Assembly (NCBI GenBank): GCA_910576815.1
Contig: CAJTKA010000003.1
Span: 124,001 to 188,000, forward strand
Direction: 5' to 3'
DNA length: 64,000 nucleotides
From: an uncultured Lachnospiraceae bacterium
GTDB taxonomy: Bacteria > Bacillota > Clostridia > Lachnospirales > Lachnospiraceae
The translations under genes and the position numbers were made by a program. Positions 26,402 to 34,838 of the stretch are shown in pieces. The number at the start of each line of letters is the position of its first letter. The first letter of the stretch is position 1. The notes beneath the pieces were generated by a model. The model made no database searches. It had not been told where the DNA came from and worked only from the letters and a program-made list of their open reading frames with translations.

Positions 26402-27609
26402 AGATTTTAATGGTCAATAAGTTTCTGCATCCCAACGGCGGATCGGAGACCTATATTTTTCAGTTGGGAGAAGAATTACAAAAAAGAGGCCACGAGGTAC
26501 AGTATTTCGGCATGGAACATGCCGGGCGCGCAGTGGGAAACCATGTGGATCAGTATACGGCCGACATGGATTTTCATACGGGAAAGATGGGGAAGCTTTT
26601 GTATCCTTTTAAGATCCTCTATTCGTTTGAGGCGAAACGGAAATTGACTGCAGTGCTGCAGGATATGGAGCCTGACGTGGTGCACTTCAATAATATCAAT
26701 TTTCAGCTCACGCCTTCGGTGATTTACGCAGTGCGCGCCTACCGCAAAAAGACGGGGCGCAAGGTAAAGATCGTGTACACTGCGCATGACTATCAGTGGG
26801 TGTGTCCCAATCACATGATGCGGATCCCTGCTGACGGGAAGATTTGTTTTGCATGTCGGGAGGGGCATTTCTTCTCCTGTGCCAAAAATCGCTGTATCCA
26901 TGGCTCCTTTGTCAAGAGCCTGCTCGGCGCTTTGGAGGGATTGCTATATCACAGACTGCGCACCTACGGCATGGTGGATGTGATCGTCTGTCCGAGCGCA
27001 TTTATGAAAAGACAGCTGGACACGGATCCGATCCTGGCGGAGAAAACCGTGATGATGCACAATTTTGTGGAGAAGACGGCAGGAAACGAGAACATAGGTC
27101 AGAGTTCGGGAGCAGACTATGTCCTCTACTTTGGCAGGTTTTCGGAGGAGAAAGGGATCGCCACTTTGTTGAAAGCCTGCAAGGCACTGCCTGAGATTCC
27201 CTTTGTGTTTGCGGGTACAGGGCCTTTAGAGGAACTGGTGGCGCAGGCTGAAAATGTGGAGAATAGGGGCTTTGTTACGGGGGCGGCGCTGGGGGAGCTG
27301 ATTGCAGGCGCTCGGTTTTCTGTCTATCCGTCGGAGTGGTATGAGAACTGTCCGTTCTCCGTGATGGAGTCCCAGATCTACGGCACGCCCGTGCTGGTGT
27401 CGGACCTTGGCGGCGCACCCGAGCTTGTGCAGGCGGGAGTTACCGGAGAGCTGTTTCGGGGCGGCGATGTGGAGGGACTGACGGCACAGATCAGGGAGCT
27501 GTGGGAGGACCCCGAACGGTGCAGGCGGTATCGTGAGAACTGCAAAGAGGTAAAATTTGACACAGTTGGGCAATACTGTGATAAAATAGTGAGGCAAGTA
27601 TATGTATAG
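26398..27609 (+). CDS. GT4 glycosyltransferase
   Basis: GT-B family 4 enzyme of 403 residues. NKFLHPNGGSETYIFQLG gives the acceptor-side loop, TAHDYQWVCPNHMM follows, and a cysteine-rich stretch FACREGHFFSCAKNRC near 145-165 could bind a metal or form a local fold, as seen in many related GT4 proteins. LYFGRFSEEKGIATLL starts the donor domain and YENCPFSVMESQIYG is the E-x7-E region. The start overlaps the preceding stop (ATGA), so translation is probably coupled to the GT26-GT4 fusion. A promoter for the next gene lies inside its last codons. Confidence 0.9.
   Translation: MKILMVNKFLHPNGGSETYIFQLGEELQKRGHEVQYFGMEHAGRAVGNHVDQYTADMDFHTGKMGKLLYPFKILYSFEAKRKLTAVLQDMEPDVVHFNNINFQLTPSVIYAVRAYRKKTGRKVKIVYTAHDYQWVCPNHMMRIPADGKICFACREGHFFSCAKNRCIHGSFVKSLLGALEGLLYHRLRTYGMVDVIVCPSAFMKRQLDTDPILAEKTVMMHNFVEKTAGNENIGQSSGADYVLYFGRFSEEKGIATLLKACKALPEIPFVFAGTGPLEELVAQAENVENRGFVTGAALGELIAGARFSVYPSEWYENCPFSVMESQIYGTPVLVSDLGGAPELVQAGVTGELFRGGDVEGLTAQIRELWEDPERCRRYRENCKEVKFDTVGQYCDKIVRQVYV
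27557..27587 (+). promoter_or_regulatory. promoter inside the end of the GT4 gene
   Basis: A perfect TTGACA (27557-27562) is followed after 19 nt by TAAAAT (27582-27587), itself preceded by TG-A to make an extended -10. The spacer is slightly long but the extension compensates. It would start a transcript with a leader of about 160 nt before the radical SAM gene, and so marks a likely operon start. Confidence 0.6.
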
Positions 27610-27716
27610 AGTATGCTTGCATACATCTATGCGTATATTTGCAGAACATCCGACATGAGCAAGAAGCACGAATCGTGCGGATTGCGAATGACGGCGGATG
27701 CGAAGCATCTGATTTT
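27605..27716 (+). promoter_or_regulatory. leader hairpins before the radical SAM gene
   Basis: Three small stems lie in this untranslated stretch: GTATGC/GCATAC (27611-27624) with flanking ATAGA/TCTAT, GCACG/CGTGC (27666-27678), and GATGC/GCATC (27697-27709). The last is followed by TGATTTTATCA and could be a weak terminator, perhaps an attenuator, since the stem is only 5 bp. I do not recognise a known riboswitch. Confidence 0.4.
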
Positions 27717-27754
27717 ATCACAGCACAAGAAATAGAAATAAAGGGGTGATAAAT

Positions 27755-28756
27755 ATGTCCAGACGAACCTTATATGGAACCGTGATCGTGACATACCGCT
27801 GTAACGCGCGCTGCAATATGTGCGACTGTTTTAAGGATCCGACGAGACCCGACGAGGAGATCACGCTGGAAGATATCAAGAAGCTGCCGGAGATGGCGTT
27901 TACGAATATCACGGGCGGAGAGCCTTTTGTCAGGCAGGATATTCCGGATATCGTGCGGGAACTTTATAAAAAAAGTGACAGGATTGTCATTTCTACGAAC
28001 GGTTATTTTACAGAGCGGATCATTGCGCTTTGCAGAGAGTTCCCGAGGGTGGGCATCCGCATCAGCATCGAGGGCTTGCAGGAGACAAACGATAAGATAC
28101 GCGGCATACCCGACGGCTTCAACAGAGGCTACAATACCTTGAAGACGCTGGTGGAAATGGGGCATCCGGACGTGGGTTTTGGCATGACGGTACAGGATAT
28201 GAACTGCGAGGATCTGGTGCCGCTTTATAACATTGCCAATGATATGGGGATGGAGTTTGCCACGGCGACGCTGCATAATTCTTTTTATTTCCGCAAGACG
28301 GACAATAAGATCGACGATAAATACAAGGTGGCGCAGAATTTCGAGAAGCTGATCAATGAGCTGCTAAAGAGCAGCTCGCCTAAAAAATGGTTCCGCGCTT
28401 ACTTTAATCACGGGCTGATCAATTACATTTACGGCAACAAAAGGCTTCTGCCCTGTGATATGTCGAAAAACGCCTTTTTTATCGATCCCTTCTGCGATGT
28501 GATCCCTTGTAACGGTATGGAGAAAAAGGCGGTGATGGGAAATCTCAGAAAACAGTCCTGGGACGAGCTTTGGAACTCCACGCAGGCGGAAAAAGTGCGG
28601 GAATGCACGAGAAACTGCGACCGAAACTGCTGGATGATCGGGTCCGCCTCCCCGGCAATGCACAAGTATATCTGGGTGCCCGCATGGTGGGTGATCAAAC
28701 ATAAATTTTTGAAGGGCGGGAAGTACAGTTTATCGGAAAATAAATTTATGAAATGA
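27755..28756 (+). CDS. radical SAM protein with SPASM-like C-terminus
   Basis: Protein of 333 residues. C16-N-A-R-C20-N-M-C23 is the CX3CX2C motif that binds the [4Fe-4S] cluster with S-adenosylmethionine, and NITGGEPFVRQDI is the GGEP motif. The C-terminal part has further cysteines (CDMSKN, DPFCDVIPCNGM, CTRNCDRNCWM) in a SPASM-like spacing for an auxiliary cluster; where SPASM proteins usually have G-x4-C this one has C-x4-C. Substrate is unknown; in glycan loci such enzymes may modify sugars or lipids, but peptide substrates are known for other SPASM proteins. Start: AAGGGG lies 8 nt before ATG 27755. It has its own likely promoter. Confidence 0.82.
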   Translation: MSRRTLYGTVIVTYRCNARCNMCDCFKDPTRPDEEITLEDIKKLPEMAFTNITGGEPFVRQDIPDIVRELYKKSDRIVISTNGYFTERIIALCREFPRVGIRISIEGLQETNDKIRGIPDGFNRGYNTLKTLVEMGHPDVGFGMTVQDMNCEDLVPLYNIANDMGMEFATATLHNSFYFRKTDNKIDDKYKVAQNFEKLINELLKSSSPKKWFRAYFNHGLINYIYGNKRLLPCDMSKNAFFIDPFCDVIPCNGMEKKAVMGNLRKQSWDELWNSTQAEKVRECTRNCDRNCWMIGSASPAMHKYIWVPAWWVIKHKFLKGGKYSLSENKFMK

Positions 28757-28794
28757 TGTAGAAATGGCAGTCCGCATCATAAGGAGAAGGATAT

Positions 28795-29994
28795 ATGAAA
28801 TTTCTATATATCGCCCCGCGGTATCATACGAATCAGACAGATATCATGAAGGGACTGACGGCGCAGGGGCATGAGGTGCGTTTCATCAGCCACTATGCCG
28901 CGCTGATCGAGGATTATTCCTGCGTGACGCCCATTGTGCTCGGCTATTCCAAATTATATGAGCTGATCGATTTTTTGTATGTGAAGGTGATCCACAGAAA
29001 AGATCCGGAAGCCATTGTGTTTAAGATACAGCACGGATTTCCTCCGATGCGCAAACTGAAGAAACTGATTTGTGAATTTGCTCCCGATCTGGTCATTCTG
29101 CGGGAGCGTTCGATGTATTCCATGGCAGCATATCTGGTCTGCAAGCGCAAGGGGTATCCCTGCATCCTCTATAATCAGAGCCCGTTATGGTCCGAGCCCT
29201 TAAAGCGGGATATCGTGCACCGCGCGGCGAATCTGCTGTCACCGAAGATGCGCATGACGCCGGTGGTGGGTGAAAAAAAGCCGGGTACAGCCATCCGGGA
29301 AAATGATTATTTTGTGCCCTTTGTGGTCGATCCGCAGCGGGCGCCGCAGGAGAGGAGTTACTTTGAGGAGGATACGGTACATATCCTTTGTATCGGCAAA
29401 TATGAGATCAGAAAGCATCACCTGATGCTGCTTGCGGCAGTGGAAAAATTGCTTGAAAAACGCAGTGACAGCGCGACAGACGGTCAGCGTGGCACACAGG
29501 GAAAAGGACGGGCAGTCGGCGTTAAAGTGACCCTGGTCGGCGAGGCGACGAACCGTTTTCAGAAAGAATACTGTGAACAGGTGAGGCAGTATGTAACAGA
29601 ACATCAGCTGGAGGATATCGTCACGGTAAAGACAAATGTGCCTCGCAGCCAAATGGAAGCGGAGTATCTGGCGGCGGATGTCTATGTGATTCCCAGCACG
29701 CGCGAGATGGCTTCCGTGTCACAGTTGGAAGCAATGAGCTATTCGCTGCCCGTGATCTGCAGTGATAAGAATGGGACCGCCTGTTATGTGGAGGACAGCG
29801 TGACAGGATATCTTTTCCGGGATTGTGATCAGGCGGATCTGGAGCAGAAGCTTTTGACGATGGTCTCCGACAGGGAGGGGATCAAACGGATGGGCAAAGC
29901 AGGGTATCAGGCAGTGGTGGAGAAATATAATTTCAACCGATACTATGAAACGATCATGGAGATGCGGGAGAAACAATTGTGCGGGAAAAAGTAA
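28795..29994 (+). CDS. GT4 glycosyltransferase with hydrophilic insert
   Basis: GT-B enzyme of 399 residues. The N-terminal MKFLYIAPRYHTNQ, LILRERSMYSMAAYLVC and YNQSPLWSEPLK define the acceptor half; ILCIGKYEIRKHHLML starts the donor half and REMASVSQLEAMSYSLP is the E-x7-E region. A run of about 20 glycine, serine and charged residues near 222-242 (SDSATDGQRGTQGKGRAVG) interrupts the donor domain between a helix and the VKVTLVGEA strand; it looks like a surface loop insertion. GGAG precedes the ATG. The gene starts 38 nt after the radical SAM gene. Confidence 0.85.
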   Translation: MKFLYIAPRYHTNQTDIMKGLTAQGHEVRFISHYAALIEDYSCVTPIVLGYSKLYELIDFLYVKVIHRKDPEAIVFKIQHGFPPMRKLKKLICEFAPDLVILRERSMYSMAAYLVCKRKGYPCILYNQSPLWSEPLKRDIVHRAANLLSPKMRMTPVVGEKKPGTAIRENDYFVPFVVDPQRAPQERSYFEEDTVHILCIGKYEIRKHHLMLLAAVEKLLEKRSDSATDGQRGTQGKGRAVGVKVTLVGEATNRFQKEYCEQVRQYVTEHQLEDIVTVKTNVPRSQMEAEYLAADVYVIPSTREMASVSQLEAMSYSLPVICSDKNGTACYVEDSVTGYLFRDCDQADLEQKLLTMVSDREGIKRMGKAGYQAVVEKYNFNRYYETIMEMREKQLCGKK

Positions 29995-30013
29995 GGAAGT
30001 CAGTGGGCGGTAT

Positions 30014-30904
30014 ATGGTGACCAAAATAAGGCAAACAGCAAAAAACAGTTTGGCTGCATTCGTCTATTTTCTCTATGAAAAAGGCGTTTTGCATGGCCGC
30101 ATACAGGTGCATACGATCGACGAGACGATCGACGAGCTTCTGCACACGGAAAAGAGCATGGTGCGTTTTGGGGACGGCGAGATCGTGATGATAGGGGGTG
30201 TCGATCTGATGCTCCAGAAGGCTTCGGCAGAAATCGCAGATGGTTTGAAGGAGATTCTTTCCTATCAGCACGATGATCTGCTGGTGACGATCCCGGGCAT
30301 CTTTGACGGGCTGTCGGATCACCATAAGGCCAGTCGGCAGTTTTGGCAAGATCACCTTCTTTTTCGCAGGAAAACCTATGAGACATACTGTAATCCAAAC
30401 AGGGTTTATTACACGACCTTTGTATCCCGCTGTTATTATTTTGCGAAGGACCGTACCCCGTGCGGCGGATGGTTTGCAAAAATAAGAAAAATATGGGAAA
30501 ATAGAGATGTTGTTATCGTGGAGGGCACAAGAACCCACAATGGCATTGGCAATGACCTGCTTGCCACGGCAAAAAGCATCGAGCGTATCATCTGTCCGCC
30601 GAGTGACGCTTACAGCGCGATCTCTGCGATTTTGGAAGCTTGTACGGCGTATCCCAAGGACAGACTGTTTCTCCTTTCGGCAGGCGTGGCGGCAAAGTTT
30701 TTAGCGGCGGAATTATTCCGGCAGGGATACCGCGTTTTGGATATCGGCAATCTGGATATGGAGTATGAGTGGTATGTGAGGCGCACCCCGGGCAAATGTA
30801 AGCTGGAAAAGCATGAAATCGCAGGGGAAGAAGCGAACCGGCAGGCAGCGCTTGCCGATAAGGCATATGCGGCATATTTGGCACAGGTGAAAGTGTGGCT
30901 GTGA
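30014..30904 (+). CDS. GT-D fold glycosyltransferase (DUF1792, SP_1767 family)
   Basis: Protein of 296 residues. R51-F-G-D-G-E56 is the diagnostic motif of the GT-D fold first described for the DUF1792 domain in streptococcal Fap1 glycosylation, where a D-x-E metal site replaces the usual DxD. VTIPGIFDGLSDHHK, TTFVSRCYYF, VIVEGTRTHNGIGNDLL and PSDAYSAISAIL are further family landmarks. Characterised members add glucose to a GlcNAc-containing acceptor on glycoproteins; here donor and acceptor are unknown. The ATG lies 19 nt after the preceding stop with a weak GGGCGG ribosome site. Its presence keeps protein glycosylation open as one function of the locus. Confidence 0.85.
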   Translation: MVTKIRQTAKNSLAAFVYFLYEKGVLHGRIQVHTIDETIDELLHTEKSMVRFGDGEIVMIGGVDLMLQKASAEIADGLKEILSYQHDDLLVTIPGIFDGLSDHHKASRQFWQDHLLFRRKTYETYCNPNRVYYTTFVSRCYYFAKDRTPCGGWFAKIRKIWENRDVVIVEGTRTHNGIGNDLLATAKSIERIICPPSDAYSAISAILEACTAYPKDRLFLLSAGVAAKFLAAELFRQGYRVLDIGNLDMEYEWYVRRTPGKCKLEKHEIAGEEANRQAALADKAYAAYLAQVKVWL

Positions 30905-30916
30905 GGGAAAAAGGGA

Positions 30917-31498
30917 ATGATAGACAGTAAGGAAGCGTACAGACGCTATCTGAAACAGGACAGGCTCGCGCTGGGGCGGCAGAACGATCGGCGGCCCCGC
31001 CTCTTTGGAGATGAGATCTGGAAGTTTGAGATCCTGCTGCGCAAGGTGGAGTATGATCTGAACTGCAGACAGGGACTGTCGGCGCTTGTCGTGGGAAAAT
31101 ACCATAAATTCCGATTTCACCGTCTCTGTGTGCGGCTGGGATTTACGATCCCCCCCAACGTATTCGGGGAAGGGCTGGCAATCCCGCATTACGGAACCAT
31201 CGTTGTACACGGAAATGCAAGGGCAGGGAAAAACTGCCGTATCCACGAAGGCGTGAACATTGGTGCCACGAGCGGCAGCCATGAGGCGGCGGTCATTGGT
31301 GACAACTGTTTCTTGGGAAGCGGCGCTAAGGTGATCGGTGCGGTTCACATTGCGGATGATGTGGCAGTGGGCGCAAACGCCGTGGTGACAAAGGATATTG
31401 CGGAGCCCGGCACCACATGGGCGGGCGTGCCCGCAAGGAAGATCAGCGACAACGATTCCCATGCGAATCTGTGTCAGGCGCTCTTTCAAGATGGATAA
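30917..31498 (+). CDS. serine-acetyltransferase-like hexapeptide acyltransferase
   Basis: Left-handed beta-helix protein of 193 residues. IPHYGTIVVHGNARAGKNC, IHEGVNIGATSGS and VIGDNCFLGSGAKVIGAV show the hexapeptide repeats, and AVGANAVVTKDIAEPGTTWA GVPAR is the C-terminal CysE-like cap. The catalytic histidine is probably the one in PHYGTIV or IHEGVN. CysE proper is longer and carries a larger helical N-domain; in capsule loci such short relatives acetylate sugar hydroxyls using acetyl-CoA, which is the favoured role here. It starts 12 nt after the GT-D gene. Confidence 0.82.
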   Translation: MIDSKEAYRRYLKQDRLALGRQNDRRPRLFGDEIWKFEILLRKVEYDLNCRQGLSALVVGKYHKFRFHRLCVRLGFTIPPNVFGEGLAIPHYGTIVVHGNARAGKNCRIHEGVNIGATSGSHEAAVIGDNCFLGSGAKVIGAVHIADDVAVGANAVVTKDIAEPGTTWAGVPARKISDNDSHANLCQALFQDG

Positions 31499-31544
31499 CA
31501 GGAGAGCGCGATCGGGTCAGAAAAAGAAAAAGGATGGTCAGCGT

Positions 31545-33326
31545 ATGCGCAAGGCGGGAGAACAAAAGCAGGGATCCCTGTTTCACAAGCTTGGATATAT
31601 TTTTGATCAGAAAGATAAATGGAAACTTGCGCTCCTGATGGGTGCGATCGTGGTCGGGAGCTTTTTAGAGCTTCTTGCCGTTGTTGTCTTTATGCCTTTT
31701 ATCAATGTTTTGCAGGATCAGAGTTCGATCTGGAAGACCCCGTCTATTAAGTTTGTCTATGACCTGCTGGGGGCCCGTTCCGCAAAGGAATTTATGATAT
31801 GGCTGACAGTGGGCATCATCCTGATTTATATCATTAAAAACGGGTATCTGATTCTGGAGAAAGATTATATCTTTCGCTTTTCTTACAATATGCAGAGAAA
31901 GCTTTCCACAAGGCTGCTATCCGCCTACATGAAGGAGCCTTATACCTTTCACTTGAACAATAACATTGCGGTCATGCAGAGAAGCCTGCATGAGGACACC
32001 TCACGCTTTATGCAGGTCATCCTCTATTCCCTCGAGCTGGGGGCAGAGCTTGTGGTCTGCGCCGTTTTAGTCATTTATCTGCTGACCATCAGTAAGTCCA
32101 TCACCATCATCGTGTTAACATTTCTGGCAGTTTTTGTCGGCGGGTTTCTGCTGTTTACCAGAAAATACAGCCGCAGGCTGGGGCTGGAAAACCAGGGTTA
32201 CGGTGGCAAGATTTTTCAGTGGATGAACCAGGCGCTGGGCGGGATCAAGGAAATCAAGATCCTGGAGCGCGAGGCCTATTTTACCGAGGAATTTGAAGCC
32301 TATTGGAAAAAATATGCCAGAGGTTTACGGCTTGCCAGGACGATTTCCATCCTGCCCAAATATACGGTGGAAGCCGTCTCCATGACGGGGCTTTTGGTTG
32401 CCGTGATCGTGAAGCTGCTCTTTGGGGAGGCGGACATGGTCTACTTTATTGCGCAGCTCGGCGCTTTTGCAGTGGCAGCCATGCGCCTGATGCCCAGCAT
32501 GGGGCGCATCAATGAACACGCCTCGAATATGCTCTACGCCCTTCCCTCCGTGGAACTGATCTATCATGCGTTGGAGGAAGTAGAGGAAGCAGACGGGATA
32601 ACAGAGCAGGAGCATGTTGAGAAAGACTGGAAGCTGCGGGAAGGAATCTTGATACAGGATGTCTCCTATCACTATCCGGATACGGAGGAGTGGGTGCTGC
32701 AGGATGTGAATTTCACGATCCCGAAGGGGATGTCGGTTGCCTTTGTCGGTTCTACGGGTTCCGGAAAGACCACGATGGTGGATCTTATCTTGGGGCTGCT
32801 TACCCCTCAGAAAGGCGCGATCCTGGCCGATCAGATCAATGTCCACGAAAAGCCTAAAACCTTTCATGCGCAGGTGGGTTATATCCCCCAGACCATTTAT
32901 CTTTCGGATGATTCCATTCGCAATAACATCGCTTTCGGTGTGCGGCAGGAGCAGATCGATGAGCAGGCGGTGCTGCAGGCGATGGAGAAGGCGCAGCTCA
33001 CAGACTTTATTAACAGCCTGCCTCTGGGACTGGATACGATCGTAGGTGACAGAGGTGTCAGATTATCGGGCGGACAGAGACAGAGGATCGGCATAGCGAG
33101 AGCCCTCTATCACGACCCGGAGATCCTGGTGCTGGATGAGGCGACATCCGCGTTGGATAACGAGACGGAGGCGGCAGTGATGGAGGCCATCGAGAATCTG
33201 CACGGGATGAAGACAATGATCATTATTGCGCACAGGCTGACGACCATCCGCAATGTGGACAGGATCTACGAAGTGACAGAGGGCAGGGTGGCAGAAAAGA
33301 AAAAAGAAGAAGTATTTGAAACGTAA
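31545..33326 (+). CDS. ABC flippase, MsbA/PglK type (second copy)
   Basis: Half-size ABC exporter of 593 residues. Membrane helices lie at about 28-52, 85-105, a pair at 160-205 and one near 275-300. Walker A is GSTGSGKTT (about 401), signature LSGGQRQRIG (about 507), Walker B LVLDEATSALD (about 527), H-loop IIAHRLTT. MRLMPSMGRINEH before the ATPase linker corresponds to a segment seen in the other two copies of this locus. It probably flips lipid-linked oligosaccharide or a decorated intermediate. ATG 31545 has AAAGGA upstream; ATG 31491, overlapping the acyltransferase end, is an alternative that adds 18 lysine/arginine-rich residues. Confidence 0.87.
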   Translation: MRKAGEQKQGSLFHKLGYIFDQKDKWKLALLMGAIVVGSFLELLAVVVFMPFINVLQDQSSIWKTPSIKFVYDLLGARSAKEFMIWLTVGIILIYIIKNGYLILEKDYIFRFSYNMQRKLSTRLLSAYMKEPYTFHLNNNIAVMQRSLHEDTSRFMQVILYSLELGAELVVCAVLVIYLLTISKSITIIVLTFLAVFVGGFLLFTRKYSRRLGLENQGYGGKIFQWMNQALGGIKEIKILEREAYFTEEFEAYWKKYARGLRLARTISILPKYTVEAVSMTGLLVAVIVKLLFGEADMVYFIAQLGAFAVAAMRLMPSMGRINEHASNMLYALPSVELIYHALEEVEEADGITEQEHVEKDWKLREGILIQDVSYHYPDTEEWVLQDVNFTIPKGMSVAFVGSTGSGKTTMVDLILGLLTPQKGAILADQINVHEKPKTFHAQVGYIPQTIYLSDDSIRNNIAFGVRQEQIDEQAVLQAMEKAQLTDFINSLPLGLDTIVGDRGVRLSGGQRQRIGIARALYHDPEILVLDEATSALDNETEAAVMEAIENLHGMKTMIIIAHRLTTIRNVDRIYEVTEGRVAEKKKEEVFET

Positions 33327-33348
33327 GAAATATACGGAGATACAGGGG

Positions 33349-34419
33349 ATGAGAGATACGGAGGTGGAACGGAAAGAGGGCAGAAATGTTTCGATCGATG
33401 TCTTAAAGGGGGTAGCCGCTTTCCTGGTTGTTCTGGGACATTTTGTAGCAGGGAAAGAGGAGTATCATCGACTTTTTAATTTTATCTATTCGTTCCATAT
33501 GCCGTTATTTATGTTTCTCGCCGGGTATACGGCTGTGCTTTCCTATCGGCACAGTACCGGAACCGGGAATTATCTGGCAAAGCGGTTTGTGAATATCATG
33601 GTGCCGTATCTGTTCTGGATAGTAGGGGCAGAGCTGGTCATGGAAGGATCTTTTGGCAGGGTAGATTGGCGCAGGATCGCCGCCGATACCCTGATCGGAA
33701 ATAAGGTTTATTGGTTTTTACCGACCTTGTATGGGCTGATCATAGGTTATGTCTGCTATTGCAGGATTCGGAGAGGAATTTGTAAACTGAGCGGATGGCA
33801 GGCGGCACAGGAAGGGATCAGGACTTTGATCGATGCGGTGAGTTGCGTGTGCGTTGTGGGAATCTTTGCGGCGCTGATGTTTCTTACCAAATTGCAGGTA
33901 TGCAGAGATATTGTGGGCTTTACGATCCCTTTTTTTGCGGCGGTCATGTATGTGGAACATAAATGGGTCCACGAGCTGCTGCATCATCGCGTGACGGCAG
34001 TGGCGGCAATCCTTGTGTTACTTTTGCTGATTGGGAAATTTGATTTTAACCGGGCGGGTCTTGTAACGTCGCTCTTAAGGATGATCCTGGGTATGTGCGC
34101 GGTGGTGATACTGCTTCAGCTTTGCGAGCGGGTGCATATGCCGAAATGGGCGGTTGGAACCTTGGCCTTTTGGGGACGCAATTCCCTGATGATCTATCTT
34201 TTGCCAAATTGGATCTTAGGGTATGGTAGATGGCTTGATATACCGCATTTCGGGGCGATAGGTATGCAGGTGTGGTATGGTGTCGTTGCTGTGTGGGTAT
34301 GTATTGTGCGCAGCCTTTTATCGGAAGGACTGTCGCGGATTCCGGTCGTTAAAATGCTTGCGGTGGGAAAGACGAGAGGTATCCTGAAATTGAATGTTAC
34401 GAAGGGAGGCGGGCGGTAA
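33349..34419 (+). CDS. AT3 (OafA/YrhL-like) acyltransferase
   Basis: Ten-helix membrane protein of 356 residues in acyltransferase family 3. RNVSIDVLKGVAAFLVVLGH (residues about 10-29) carries the conserved arginine/aspartate and histidine, and SFHMPLFMFLAGYTA is the second family motif. Such proteins move acetyl or other acyl groups to sugar hydroxyls, often outside the membrane. No attached SGNH domain is present, but a separate SGNH protein lies at 0.8 kb. ATG 33349 is chosen because GGAG lies 9 nt upstream; a TTG codon at 33316 overlapping the previous gene is the other possibility. Its stop overlaps the next start (TAATG). Confidence 0.85.
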   Translation: MRDTEVERKEGRNVSIDVLKGVAAFLVVLGHFVAGKEEYHRLFNFIYSFHMPLFMFLAGYTAVLSYRHSTGTGNYLAKRFVNIMVPYLFWIVGAELVMEGSFGRVDWRRIAADTLIGNKVYWFLPTLYGLIIGYVCYCRIRRGICKLSGWQAAQEGIRTLIDAVSCVCVVGIFAALMFLTKLQVCRDIVGFTIPFFAAVMYVEHKWVHELLHHRVTAVAAILVLLLLIGKFDFNRAGLVTSLLRMILGMCAVVILLQLCERVHMPKWAVGTLAFWGRNSLMIYLLPNWILGYGRWLDIPHFGAIGMQVWYGVVAVWVCIVRSLLSEGLSRIPVVKMLAVGKTRGILKLNVTKGGGR

Positions 34420-34838
34420 TGATACCTGCTACACTGAGAATTTCACTGATCGCGGCGGTGATCTGCTACTTTATCGTGATCTTATATTTCCTGAAGCAAA
34501 GGGCGCTCAACCTGAAATACACACTGCTATGGCTGGTGGCAGGTTTCGTGATGGGGCTTTTGGTGGCGATCCCTGAGCTTTTGGTGGCGATCATCCGCCT
34601 TTTTGGCATTCAGGATAACATGAACGGCTTGTTCATTTTTATGATCGGGTTCATCATCCTCATTCTGCTCTCGCTCACTTCCATCGCCTCCAGGCAGAAC
34701 GGGAAGCTCAGGAAGCTGACGCAGGAACTGGCGATTTTAGATAAGCGGGTGCGCGAGCTGGAACGGAATCCGGCAGCGCAGGCAGGCGGGAACGGAGGAG
34801 AGAGCGGACAGATGCAGGAAGGGCAGAAAGATGCTTGA
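34419..34838 (+). CDS. DUF2304 small membrane protein
   Basis: Protein of 139 residues with three membrane segments (about 8-26, 36-55, 64-85) followed by a charged coiled-coil-like stretch RKLTQELAILDKRVRELER and a glycine-rich tail. This is the layout of DUF2304, commonly found beside dolichol-phosphate-mannose-synthase-like GT2 genes and GT-C genes. A role as partner or translocation factor for polyprenyl-phosphate sugars has been suggested by context; it is not proven here. The start overlaps the acyltransferase stop (TAATG), and the end overlaps the next gene by 8 nt. Confidence 0.85.
   Translation: MIPATLRISLIAAVICYFIVILYFLKQRALNLKYTLLWLVAGFVMGLLVAIPELLVAIIRLFGIQDNMNGLFIFMIGFIILILLSLTSIASRQNGKLRKLTQELAILDKRVRELERNPAAQAGGNGGESGQMQEGQKDA

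Noticed and set aside
27605..27716. Known riboswitch or T-box before the radical SAM gene
   Set aside because: No T-box sequence, SAM, cobalamin or other recognised aptamer core could be found by eye; only short stems are visible.
30917..31498. Cysteine biosynthesis serine acetyltransferase (CysE)
   Set aside because: The protein is shorter than CysE, lacks the full N-terminal helical domain, and sits between GT and flippase genes with no cysK nearby.
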